From CAYRWR01 sp964537555 (lineage in GTDB: Bacteria; Spirochaetota; Brevinematia; Brevinematales; CAYRWR01), in assembly GCA_964537555.1 (NCBI GenBank), contig CAZIAD010000043.1, forward strand, positions 1 to 26,967: 26,967 nt of DNA, in the 5' to 3' direction. Position 1 is the first letter of the stretch. Each line of letters starts with the position of its first letter. The translations under genes were made by a program, and so were the position numbers. Of this stretch, positions 14,897-22,363 are shown in pieces. Under the pieces are notes generated by a model, which was not told the DNA's origin, did not search any database, and worked only from the letters and a program-made list of their open reading frames with translations.

Positions 14897-16521
14897 TGCA
14901 GAATTCATTAAAAAAAATTTTTTCATCTTTATTAATACTGTCTTTGTTTCAGGGCCTGGTCTTTCCCGGAGTCCTGGATGTACAAAACACTTTTATCAAG
15001 ATAAGTGTGGATGATGCTTCAGCCCGTTTCAGTTTGGAGACTAAACAGGGAGATCCCAATGAGCCTGACGATGATAATAAACCCCTCCTTAATCAAATAA
15101 GCCTGCCCAGCCCTCCCAGTAGTCTTACTACTATATATATTGAAGATGAGCCCTATATATTTGGTTCATCCCAGGGCTATTATATTTCCCGTCCTGAGGT
15201 CAAGGGTGACAAGATAGTCACAGAGTGGAGTGTAAAAGGGATTGTCATCAAGCAGGAAGTGAGCCTGGTCGATAACCCCAGTACAGGCCGCCAGGACGCA
15301 ATGCGTGTTCTTTATAAAATAAAAAATGAAAACCGCAGAAAGACCTCTGTGGGTCTCAGACTCCTTCTCGATACGGTGATCGGTGATTTTAAATCCACCC
15401 CTTTCAGTGTGCCAGGAATAGGTGAGATAGCCAATGAGACCCAGTTTTACCGTAAAAATCTGCCCCAATACTGGTACTCATTTGATGATAACTCCAATCC
15501 TGTGACCCGTACCCAGGGAATACTCAAAGGCAGCGGTATTACCACTCCTGACAAAGTGGTATTTGCAAACTGGTCCCGATTATTCGATAATCTGTGGGAC
15601 ATTTCTGTCGATGCCACAAAGGATATGAGAAAGTCAGGGACAGCCCGTTTTGACGGTTCGGTAGCACAGTATTACGGACCCCTCGATCTGGAACAGAATG
15701 AAATGATACTGATAACGGCATATTATGGTATATACGGAGTCAGTTTCTTTACTTCTGAGGATCTCTCCTTATCTCTCAGTGTTCCTGCCGAATCCAAGAC
15801 AATGCCCGTGCCTGTAAACGTCGAAGTAAAAAACAAAGGTAAATATGCCCTGGATAAGCTAAAAATAGAATTAGTAGTACCGGAAGGATTCACACTGGCA
15901 CCGAATGAGACTCCCAGCGTAGAGTTTGTCAAGATGGAGGCTAATTCTACCCGCCAGGGGCAATGGAACCTCATGACTACCAAATATACCGGAGATATAA
16001 CAGTGCAGGTCAAAGCCAGGGGCTGGCTGGAAGACAATGAGCAGTCAGTACTGGCATCCAAGATCTTTAAAGTGGACTATTCACAAAATCTGGTCGTAAA
16101 AGAAGATGCAGCCCTTAAAGAAATAGAAAACACCGCCATAGTAAATCTCACGAACACCAATAAATTATTGCCTGTCGTTACCAATACACTGACCAATCTG
16201 GTAGTAGAAAAAACCGTTAAACCTACCAATAATGTAGTTATGGTAAAAACCAATGTAGTAGAAAAAGTAGTAGTTGAAGAAGCTAAAAAGCAATATGTTA
16301 TGAGCAAGGAAGAAAGGGATATTCTTAATGAGATCGAAGCCCTGGATAAACTGGTCGATGATGTAGATAAAAAATACCAGATATTGCTGGAAGTCTATAG
16401 AAATTCCTTTGTTACCAATCAGGCTTTGGATTCTATTAAGATAGATATTCAGAATTATCAGAACATCCTCCTGGAGGAAGAAGCCGCCTTATCTAATCAA
16501 ATGACCTTATACAAGGAATAG
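14896..16521 (+). CDS. Large exported envelope protein, function unknown
   Basis: About 541 residues, exported by a signal peptide (KIFSSLLILSLFQGLVFPG, residues ~7-25). The first ~290 residues are an unrecognised beta-rich domain. Residues ~295-390 resemble a CARDB/Ig-like domain (PVNVEVKNKGKYALDKLKIE ... GDITVQVKARGWLE). A Val/Thr/Asn-rich linker with repeated TN and VV(E/V) steps follows (~400-455), and the last ~70 residues are helical and charged. The ATG at 14896 is preferred to GTG at 14893 because GGGAGG sits 7 bases before it; either way it overlaps the TPR stop. The linker plus helical tail suggests it spans part of the periplasm and contacts the TPR protein. Confidence 0.78.
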   Translation: MQNSLKKIFSSLLILSLFQGLVFPGVLDVQNTFIKISVDDASARFSLETKQGDPNEPDDDNKPLLNQISLPSPPSSLTTIYIEDEPYIFGSSQGYYISRPEVKGDKIVTEWSVKGIVIKQEVSLVDNPSTGRQDAMRVLYKIKNENRRKTSVGLRLLLDTVIGDFKSTPFSVPGIGEIANETQFYRKNLPQYWYSFDDNSNPVTRTQGILKGSGITTPDKVVFANWSRLFDNLWDISVDATKDMRKSGTARFDGSVAQYYGPLDLEQNEMILITAYYGIYGVSFFTSEDLSLSLSVPAESKTMPVPVNVEVKNKGKYALDKLKIELVVPEGFTLAPNETPSVEFVKMEANSTRQGQWNLMTTKYTGDITVQVKARGWLEDNEQSVLASKIFKVDYSQNLVVKEDAALKEIENTAIVNLTNTNKLLPVVTNTLTNLVVEKTVKPTNNVVMVKTNVVEKVVVEEAKKQYVMSKEERDILNEIEALDKLVDDVDKKYQILLEVYRNSFVTNQALDSIKIDIQNYQNILLEEEAALSNQMTLYKE

Positions 16522-16523
16522 GG

Positions 16524-17600
16524 GTGGAGAATCTATTTCAGCAGAGACTGGACCGGGCCCGTCATTTATTAAAAAAAGAAGAATGTCTTTTTCTCATAAA
16601 TGAGGCGGATATATATTATTATACGGCTTTCAGCGGGGACAGCTCCTATCTTTTTATCAGCCAGGATGAGGCCATTTTTATCACGGATGGCCGTTATACC
16701 GAACAGATCCGCCAGGAAAAAAGGATAGACCTTGAGATACTGGAGATCAGTGTAGACCATCCCCTGTCAGGGATACTAAAAGACCTGGCTCCCCGTTTAA
16801 AAAACCAGAGTATCCTTCTCAATAAGCAGTGGGTCAATCTTGCAGTCTATGAACTGCTTCTAAAAAGCCTGGGCCCGGATCTAAGCTTAAAAGATGACAC
16901 TATTACCCGAGACCTGAGAATGGTAAAACATCCATTGGAGATCGAGATCATCAGGCAAAATCTTATCACCACAGAATTAGGGTTTAACCTGGTCCTGCCT
17001 TCGGTCAAATCAGGTCAAACAGAATCTGAACTGGCCGCTGAACTGGAGTACATTCTCAAAAAACAGGGGTCACAAAAACCGGCATTTGAGACCATAGTAG
17101 CCTCGGGGGCCCGCAGTGCCCTCCCTCATGGGGTAGCCAGCCCCAAAAAAATCGTGGAAAACGAGATAATACTGTTTGATTTCGGAGTTTTTTGCAACGG
17201 ATACGCTTCTGACTTTACAAGATGTTATTATTTTGGTAAAATAATAGACTCAAAAATTAATGAAATACAAAAAGTGGTCAAAGAGGCCGTGTGGGCAGCA
17301 CAAGAGGAAGTCAGAGAAGGAGTGCTGTCCAGCCGGGTTCATCAGGCAGCTTATGATGTTATTGACAAGGCAGGGTACGCTTCATACTTTACCCATTCTA
17401 CAGGGCATGGTGTGGGACTGGAAATACATGAGTATCCCCGTATTTCCCGGAATTCTGATGTAGAATTAAAAGCGGGAATGGTGTTTACCATTGAACCTGG
17501 CATCTATCTTCCCGGCCTGGGGGGGATCAGACTGGAAGATATGGTAGTGGTCACTCGCCAGGGACGGGATGTACTGACTACTACCGGATATGATATATAA
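16524..17600 (+). CDS. pepP: M24 family Xaa-Pro aminopeptidase/dipeptidase
   Basis: A 358-residue M24B metallopeptidase that removes or splits residues next to proline. The N-terminal creatinase-like domain spans ~1-130, and the pita-bread catalytic domain ~135-358. All five metal ligands are present: Asp219 (FDFG), Asp230 (ASDFTR), His295 (TGHGVGLEIHEYP), Glu324 (FTIEPGIY) and Glu338 (IRLEDMVVV); His202 (LPHG) is also kept. The start is GTG, two bases after the previous stop, with AAGGA six bases upstream. The length is that of the short Bacillus YqhT/PepQ type, not of E. coli PepP, so whether it is an aminopeptidase or dipeptidase is open. It precedes efp, as in Bacillus. Confidence 0.92.
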   Translation: MENLFQQRLDRARHLLKKEECLFLINEADIYYYTAFSGDSSYLFISQDEAIFITDGRYTEQIRQEKRIDLEILEISVDHPLSGILKDLAPRLKNQSILLNKQWVNLAVYELLLKSLGPDLSLKDDTITRDLRMVKHPLEIEIIRQNLITTELGFNLVLPSVKSGQTESELAAELEYILKKQGSQKPAFETIVASGARSALPHGVASPKKIVENEIILFDFGVFCNGYASDFTRCYYFGKIIDSKINEIQKVVKEAVWAAQEEVREGVLSSRVHQAAYDVIDKAGYASYFTHSTGHGVGLEIHEYPRISRNSDVELKAGMVFTIEPGIYLPGLGGIRLEDMVVVTRQGRDVLTTTGYDI

Positions 17601-17620
17601 GAGAAATTGGAGGAATATAG

Positions 17621-18178
17621 ATGGATTATTCACAAATAAAAAAAGGGATGGTCATACTTTTCGAAAAAGAACTGTATGTCGTCTCATGGTGTCAGAACCA
17701 CAAACCCGGTAAAGGGGGAGCGGTGATGCGTACCAAGTTAAAAAATGTCACCCGTGGAAATGTACTGGAAAAAGTATTCAGAGGGGGAGACAGCATTGAA
17801 CAGGCTGAAGTAAATAACCGTGAAGCCCAGCTCCTATACCGGGAAGGGGACGAATTTGTCTTTATGGATCAGGAGTCTTATGAGCAGTATCATGTTCCTG
17901 CAGATGTAGTGGGAGACTCGGATAAGTATCTCAAAGAAGAGCAGATCTGTAATGTGTCTATTTACAAAGACGAGATCATAGTAGTAGAACCACCTATGTT
18001 TGTAGAGCTGGAGATCATTGAGACTGATCCCGGCCTGAAGGGTGACACAGTGGCCGGCGGTTCCAAGCCTGCTACTCTGGAAACGGGCGCAGTAGTCCAG
18101 GTACCACTATTTGTAAATCAGGGTGAAAGAATAAAAGTAGATACCAGAGATGACAGATATATGGAAAGGGTAAAATAG
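17621..18178 (+). CDS. efp: Translation elongation factor P
   Basis: A 185-residue EF-P, which rescues ribosomes stalled on polyproline. All three beta-barrel domains are present: the KOW-like N-terminal domain, the OB domain (YREGDEFVFMDQESYEQYHV) and the C-terminal domain ending in the family signature (DPGLKGDTVAGGSKPATLET ... VNQGERIKVDTRDDRYMERV). The loop that reaches the peptidyl-transferase centre reads HKPGKGGA, with Lys31 at the position that is lysylated or otherwise modified in other bacteria. The gene has a GGAGG ribosome site. No EpmA/EpmB or YmfI modification gene is nearby. Confidence 0.97.
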   Translation: MDYSQIKKGMVILFEKELYVVSWCQNHKPGKGGAVMRTKLKNVTRGNVLEKVFRGGDSIEQAEVNNREAQLLYREGDEFVFMDQESYEQYHVPADVVGDSDKYLKEEQICNVSIYKDEIIVVEPPMFVELEIIETDPGLKGDTVAGGSKPATLETGAVVQVPLFVNQGERIKVDTRDDRYMERVK

Positions 18179-18186
18179 GAGGGGAT

Positions 18187-18642
18187 ATGATCAGCATCAA
18201 AGACATTAAAGCTTTATACAAGATCTTTCAGGATAGTGAGATCGGTGAAGTAGAGATCCAGAATGAGGATAAAAAATTTCGTTTTACCATTGGTGGTAAT
18301 GCAGCACCTACACCGGCTCCGGTAGCTGCATCTGCAGCCGCTCCGGTCGTGAGCACTGCCTCTGAATCCGGTAGCGACAGTAATGAAAACAAGCTTCCCG
18401 CTAATGTAAATGAACTGACATCAAACTGTGTGGGCTTTTTCACCCGGCTTAATCCTAAATCCGGTGAATACTACATCAAGTTAAGAGATGAAGTAAAAGC
18501 TGGACAGGTCATTGCTCATGTCAGAGTACTGGGAGTCCTGCAGGATATCAAAGCCGCAGTAGATGGCAAAGTAAAAGAGATCCTGGTGGAAGAAGGCCAA
18601 CCTATCGAATATGGTCAGCCTGTTATGCGCTTTGAGATATAA
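18187..18642 (+). CDS. AccB-like protein lacking the biotinylated lysine
   Basis: A 151-residue homologue of the biotin carboxyl carrier protein of acetyl-CoA carboxylase. The usual parts are present: an N-terminal helix (ISIKDIKALYKIFQDSEIGE), the early RFTIGG strand, a Pro/Ala-rich flexible linker (~39-65), and a C-terminal biotinyl domain (~72-151) with a BCCP-type thumb region (VGFFTRLNPKSGEYYIKLRD). The signature is wrong: canonical AccB reads EAMKMMN(E/Q)I, while this one reads RVLGVLQDI, with Gly116 (codon 18532-18534) in place of the Lys. The frame is unbroken on both sides and the downstream DGKVKEILVEEGQPIEYGQP is canonical, so a sequencing slip is unlikely. It cannot carry biotin at the normal site. 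A structural or regulatory role, like plant BADC, is an inference. AGGAGGGG precedes it, and accC follows after 14 bases. Confidence 0.9.
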   Translation: MISIKDIKALYKIFQDSEIGEVEIQNEDKKFRFTIGGNAAPTPAPVAASAAAPVVSTASESGSDSNENKLPANVNELTSNCVGFFTRLNPKSGEYYIKLRDEVKAGQVIAHVRVLGVLQDIKAAVDGKVKEILVEEGQPIEYGQPVMRFEI

Positions 18643-18656
18643 GAGGGGAGACAGAC

Positions 18657-19994
18657 ATGATTAGAAAGATTTTAATTGCCAATAGAGGCGAGATTGCAGT
18701 ACGGGTAATCCGGGCTGCCAAAGAAATGGGCATTCCTACCGTGGCTATACACTCAGAAGCAGACGAGACCAGTCTGCATGCCAAGCTGGCCGATCAGGAT
18801 ATCTGTATAGGACCGGCTCCATCCAGTGAGTCCTATCTCAATATCGCTGCTATTATCTCAGCGGCTGAGATCTCAGGAGCAGATGCTATTCATCCCGGAT
18901 ATGGATTCCTGTCCGAAAATTCAAAATTTGCCAAGATCTGTACCGAGCATGGTATTAAATTTATCGGTCCCAAAGCTGAAGTGATAGACCTGCTGGGTGA
19001 TAAGGTGACTGCTAAAAAGACTATGGCCGAAGTAGGTGTACCTGTCACTCCCGGTACCGGGATCATCAAAGACCCAGAAGATGCGGTAAAATTTGCCCAG
19101 GAAGTCAGCTATCCCGTGATCGTTAAGGCTACTTCCGGTGGAGGTGGTAAGGGTATGCGTGTAGCCTGGAATGATGATGAGCTGCGCCGTATCATCCCTA
19201 TTGCCCAGGGAGAAGCCAAGACCAACTTCGGCAATCCTGAAGTATATGTCGAAAAGTATATGGAAGACCCTCGTCACATCGAGATACAGTTTATCGCTGA
19301 TGAACATGGAAATGTAGTACACCTGGGGGAACGTGACTGTTCTGTGCAGAGACGCCACCAGAAACTGATCGAAGAAGCTCCCTCTCCTGCACTGACCCCT
19401 GAACAGCGTGAAGAGATCGGTGAAGCAGCCAAGCGTGGTGTGCTTCATGCCGGATATCACGGAGCGGGTACCATGGAATTCCTCTATGACCAGGGACGCT
19501 TCTATTTTATGGAAGTAAACACCCGTATACAGGTAGAGCATTCTGTAACAGAACTGGCTACCGGTATCGACCTGATAAAGGAACAGATCCGTGTCGCTAA
19601 TGGTGAAAAACTGTCTTTTACCCAGGAAGAAGCAGGCTTTAAAGGCCATGCCATTGAGTGCCGTATAAATGTCGAAGACCCCTATATGAACTTTATGCCT
19701 TCACCGGGTGTGATCACAGACCTGCATTTTCCCGGAGGATTCGGCGTACGTATCGACAGTCATGCCTATCTGGGCTATGAGATACCTAAGTATTATGACT
19801 CTCTGCTGGCAAAGTTTATGGCCTGGGGTAAAACCCGTGAAGAGGCACTGGACAGAATGAAACGTATTTTAATTGAATTCAAAGTCGAAGGTGTAAAGAC
19901 TACTGCTCCTTTTCATATGCAGGTAATGGATGACAAGATCTTCCGCAGTGGTAAGTTTACAACATCGTTTATGGAGAATTTTAAGATCAAATAA
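18657..19994 (+). CDS. accC: Biotin carboxylase subunit of acetyl-CoA carboxylase
   Basis: A 445-residue AccC, the ATP-grasp subunit that carboxylates biotin on BCCP with bicarbonate. The N-terminal domain begins MIRKILIANRGEIAVRVIRA. The ATP-binding glycine loop is SGGGGKGMRVAW, with Lys117 and Lys157. The catalytic set is intact: Lys237 (HQKLIEEAPS), Glu274 (GTMEF), Glu286 (FMEVN) and Arg290 (NTRIQVEH). The motif goes on HSVTE where HPVTE is usual. The C-terminal part has RINVEDPYMNFMPSPG. The length is normal, so the enzyme should be active. It needs a real biotinylated carrier, and the adjacent AccB-like protein cannot be one; accA and accD are not in this window. A GAGGGGAGA ribosome site precedes it. 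Confidence 0.97.
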   Translation: MIRKILIANRGEIAVRVIRAAKEMGIPTVAIHSEADETSLHAKLADQDICIGPAPSSESYLNIAAIISAAEISGADAIHPGYGFLSENSKFAKICTEHGIKFIGPKAEVIDLLGDKVTAKKTMAEVGVPVTPGTGIIKDPEDAVKFAQEVSYPVIVKATSGGGGKGMRVAWNDDELRRIIPIAQGEAKTNFGNPEVYVEKYMEDPRHIEIQFIADEHGNVVHLGERDCSVQRRHQKLIEEAPSPALTPEQREEIGEAAKRGVLHAGYHGAGTMEFLYDQGRFYFMEVNTRIQVEHSVTELATGIDLIKEQIRVANGEKLSFTQEEAGFKGHAIECRINVEDPYMNFMPSPGVITDLHFPGGFGVRIDSHAYLGYEIPKYYDSLLAKFMAWGKTREEALDRMKRILIEFKVEGVKTTAPFHMQVMDDKIFRSGKFTTSFMENFKIK

Positions 19995-20006
19995 AGCGGA
20001 GATAAT

Positions 20007-20324
20007 GTGAACAGATATGAGATAAGCAAAGGCAGCCTGGCCAGTGTAGTCAGTCACACTATAAATGCGGACAAGCAGATAAGGCTACATCATAAGAAGT
20101 ATTTAAACCTGATACCTAACCGGCCTTTGAAGTTGAAATACAACTCAAAGGCCCGGATATCAGTTTATGCCCAGGTCGAGACCTTGTTTGGAAAAGACAT
20201 CGTAAAAGTGATCGATAAAGCTGCGGAGACCATCCGGAAGAACCTGGAAGAATTGACCAGTATTAAGGTCAGTAAGATAATACTAAGAGTGAAGGATGTG
20301 TTTAATGAAGTTACAGACAATTAA
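20007..20324 (+). CDS. Asp23/Gls24 family envelope stress protein
   Basis: A 105-residue Asp23-like (DUF322) protein. The order of elements fits the family: EISKGSLASVVSHTINA, a basic middle stretch (HHKKYLNLIPNRPLKLKYNS), then the strand-helix with ISVYAQVETLFGKDIVKVID and a last strand KVSKIILRVKDVF. The start is GTG with GCGGAG before it; the overlapping ATG at 20005 runs straight into a stop. Asp23 proteins bind the membrane through AmaP in staphylococci, and the Bacillus homologue YqhY, encoded after accC, affects acetyl-CoA carboxylase. Here it also follows accC and precedes an AmaP-like gene. Confidence 0.85.
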   Translation: MNRYEISKGSLASVVSHTINADKQIRLHHKKYLNLIPNRPLKLKYNSKARISVYAQVETLFGKDIVKVIDKAAETIRKNLEELTSIKVSKIILRVKDVFNEVTDN

Positions 20325-20883
20325 GACTATCAGGCTGGTCCTGCTCATCCTGTTTGCGGTATCCTCAGTCATTATCGGTATCCTGTTATATAGGGTATTT
20401 ATTGCCTACGATCCCCGCATCAGCCTTAATCAGATCTTTAAGACCCGGATCGGTATATCGTCCTTTCAGTTTCTGGGGATCAGTGCCGGCTTTCTCATCG
20501 TGCTGCCGGTATTGCTGACTGTGTTCGAGATCTATGCCCGCTTTTCCTCTTCCTATATCCATATCAAGACTGATAAAGGGGATGTGCTGCTCAGTGATAA
20601 TGCCATATCGACATTTATCCATGATACTGTGACCCTCATGCCGGGCGTAGAAGATGTCAGTGTCAATATCAATATCATGAAAGAAAATGTCATGGGTATA
20701 AATCTGTGGATCGATACTGATGAAAAGAACGACTTTCTCCGTTTTTCGGAACGTATACAGCAGAGAGTACTCCAGGACCTGGAATTTAACTTCTCGGTAA
20801 ATAAGATAAAGTATTTTAATGTCTACCTGGAATCTACCAATGTAGACATCAATGCCAAAGGGCAGAAAGTGGAGTATAAATAA
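20305..20883 (+). CDS. amaP: AmaP-like membrane anchor for the Asp23 protein
   Basis: About 192 residues with two transmembrane segments (~10-30, RLVLLILFAVSSVIIGILLY; ~54-77, FQFLGISAGFLIVLPVLLTV), followed by a soluble domain with an Asp23-like strand and helix order (DNAISTFIHDTVTLMPGVED, ending VNKIKYFNVYLES). This matches the two-TM plus cytoplasmic-domain layout of AmaP. ATG 20305 is chosen over ATG 20296 because GAAGGA lies 8 bases before the former and abuts the latter. The start overlaps the Asp23 gene, so the pair is translationally coupled, which supports a shared complex at the membrane. Confidence 0.85.
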   Translation: MKLQTIKTIRLVLLILFAVSSVIIGILLYRVFIAYDPRISLNQIFKTRIGISSFQFLGISAGFLIVLPVLLTVFEIYARFSSSYIHIKTDKGDVLLSDNAISTFIHDTVTLMPGVEDVSVNINIMKENVMGINLWIDTDEKNDFLRFSERIQQRVLQDLEFNFSVNKIKYFNVYLESTNVDINAKGQKVEYK

Positions 20884-21879
20884 GTGGAATTATCCGTCTT
20901 AGTCATCATACTGGCTGTATCCAGTGCCCTGTTTGCTGTCATCATCATCCTGCTTATACTGCAGAATCGCCGCTTTTTTAATGTGCGTATGGTGTCCAAT
21001 ACCGTGCAGCTCCTGTTTGACAACTCCAGTGACGGTATCATCATGCTGGATGAAGAGGGCAAGATACAGGAATGGAACCCCGCTATGGAGCATATCAGCG
21101 GCTACTCTCTCAATGATGTAAAAGACAAGACCATCTGGGAAATACAGAGCCTCATGTACCTGCCCCAGGAGATGAAAGAAGACGACCGCCACTCCCTCAT
21201 GGATATCATTCACAAAGGGGAGCTGGTCTCCAATAAAAGCATACTGGAATACAAGATCCTGCGCCCCGACGGGGAAAAGCGTATACTCCAGGAGCTGGTA
21301 TTCCCGGTGCGCACCGACGGCCGTTACTGGCTGGGCAGTATAGTGAGGGACATCACCGACTGGGCTGACTCACACGCTGATCTGGCCGAGATCGCTCTAA
21401 AGGATGAGCTCACCTCTCTGTACAATCGCCGCGGTTTTCTTCTTCTGGGGGATTTTAAGCTCAAGCGCTCCCAGGCTCATGATGTAAACATGGCCATCAT
21501 CTATGTAGATATGGACGGCATGAAGGCCATCAATGATAAGTTCGGCCATGAAGAGGGAGATGTTGCCCTGCGCGCCCTGGCCTTTAACCTCAAGCACTGC
21601 TTTAGGGATGATGATATCGTAGCCCGTATCGGGGGAGATGAGTTCGTGGTGCTGGCAGAGATACAGAGCCAGAAACAGATCTCCATCATGGAGGCCCGTT
21701 TGCGTCAGCTCCTGGACCTGCATAATTCCGATAACGGCAAAGACTATGACATCCGTATCTCGATGGGCTATGTCCTCTCCGAAAAGAAGGATCAGACCAA
21801 GCTCTCAGAGCTGCTCAAGATAGCCGATGAACGGATGTATGAGCAGAAGAAATCAAGGGCAGGAGCTCCACAGGAGTGA
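20884..21879 (+). CDS. Membrane-anchored PAS-GGDEF diguanylate cyclase
   Basis: A 331-residue protein with one N-terminal TM segment (~3-26), a PAS domain at ~38-160 (NSSDGIIMLDEEGKIQEWNP ... GSIVRDIT) and a GGDEF domain at ~168-328 (DELTSLYNRRGF, IYVDMDGMKAINDKFGHEEG). The active-site motif GGDEF is at 250-254, and the inhibitory RxxD site RDDD (241-244) lies exactly five residues before it, so it should make c-di-GMP from two GTP and be product-inhibited. The PAS domain gives the input; no haem or flavin ligand is evident. The GTG start immediately follows the amaP stop, with GTGGAG nine bases before. It ends the plus-strand cluster and joins an envelope and lipid gene set to c-di-GMP signalling. 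Confidence 0.93.
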   Translation: MELSVLVIILAVSSALFAVIIILLILQNRRFFNVRMVSNTVQLLFDNSSDGIIMLDEEGKIQEWNPAMEHISGYSLNDVKDKTIWEIQSLMYLPQEMKEDDRHSLMDIIHKGELVSNKSILEYKILRPDGEKRILQELVFPVRTDGRYWLGSIVRDITDWADSHADLAEIALKDELTSLYNRRGFLLLGDFKLKRSQAHDVNMAIIYVDMDGMKAINDKFGHEEGDVALRALAFNLKHCFRDDDIVARIGGDEFVVLAEIQSQKQISIMEARLRQLLDLHNSDNGKDYDIRISMGYVLSEKKDQTKLSELLKIADERMYEQKKSRAGAPQE

Positions 21880-21965
21880 GCCTGGATTTCACTATCTAAA
21901 AATCAGATCTATACTCAAAATACAAATATTTTGTGACAGTTATCAGGCTGCCATCTGAATGAACG

Positions 21966-22178
21966 GGGTGAGACATCACCCTGGTTCTCCGCATTTCTTT
22001 TTCAGGCAAAAAAGAAACGCCTGGCAAAGAAAATGCCCTTGGTGGGCTTGAATATAGGGCTTCTCCTCGAGTACAATTCCTGTAGAATAGCAGACAATGT
22101 GAAGCAGGCTTAATGGCCTGCGGCAGGGTACAGGATAGGGTAAGTAAGCCCTTTGGGGTGTAATGTGGGGAACACATT
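21966..22178. other. Hairpin-rich non-coding stretch, candidate structured RNA or repeat element
   Basis: This is part of the 484-base gene-free gap between the cyclase and the VTT gene. It holds six short perfect inverted repeats in about 213 bases: GGGTGA-gaca-TCACCC (21966-21981), CAGGC/GCCTG (22003-22023), GCCC/GGGC (22035-22047), GCAGGC-ttaatg-GCCTGC (22104-22121), AGGG/CCCT (22137-22152) and AATGTG-gggaa-CACATT (22162-22178). GGGCTT occurs twice (near 22045 and 22058) and could pair with AAGCCC at about 22146. Two overlapping minus-strand ORFs look like chance. It could be a structured RNA, a 5' leader or a copy of a dispersed element; the sequence does not decide. Confidence 0.35.
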
Positions 22179-22294
22179 GAGAAGAAGAACAGGAATTCAA
22201 GACGAGGTCAGGAATATCTGGTCAGAAAAGCTTTCATATTCTTGATCTTTCTCAGATATATTATTCAGATTTTTATAATTTTTCACCATAAGAA

Positions 22295-22322
22295 TTGACA
22301 TACGACAAGAATGTGTTATATT
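22295..22322 (+). promoter_or_regulatory. Strong sigma-70 promoter for the VTT gene
   Basis: TTGACA (22295-22300, perfect), a 16-base spacer and TATATT (22317-22322, five of six). It lies within the longest open frame of the VTT gene, which argues that translation starts downstream, at 22364. Confidence 0.8.
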
Positions 22323-22363
22323 TTTTCTTAATTCAAGTATATAAAAATCATCTGGAGTTCAGG

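Noticed and set aside
18921..19649. Minus-strand ORF of 242 codons inside accC
   Set aside because: Antisense shadow of a highly conserved gene; no ribosome site or family match.
21896..22200. Two overlapping minus-strand ORFs (93 and 74 codons) in the hairpin-rich gap
   Set aside because: Open in two frames at once, no ribosome site and no family match; the inverted repeats explain the stretch better.
22295..22363. Upstream extension of the VTT protein from TTG at 22295
   Set aside because: That codon forms the -35 hexamer of a strong promoter, and no ribosome site precedes it.
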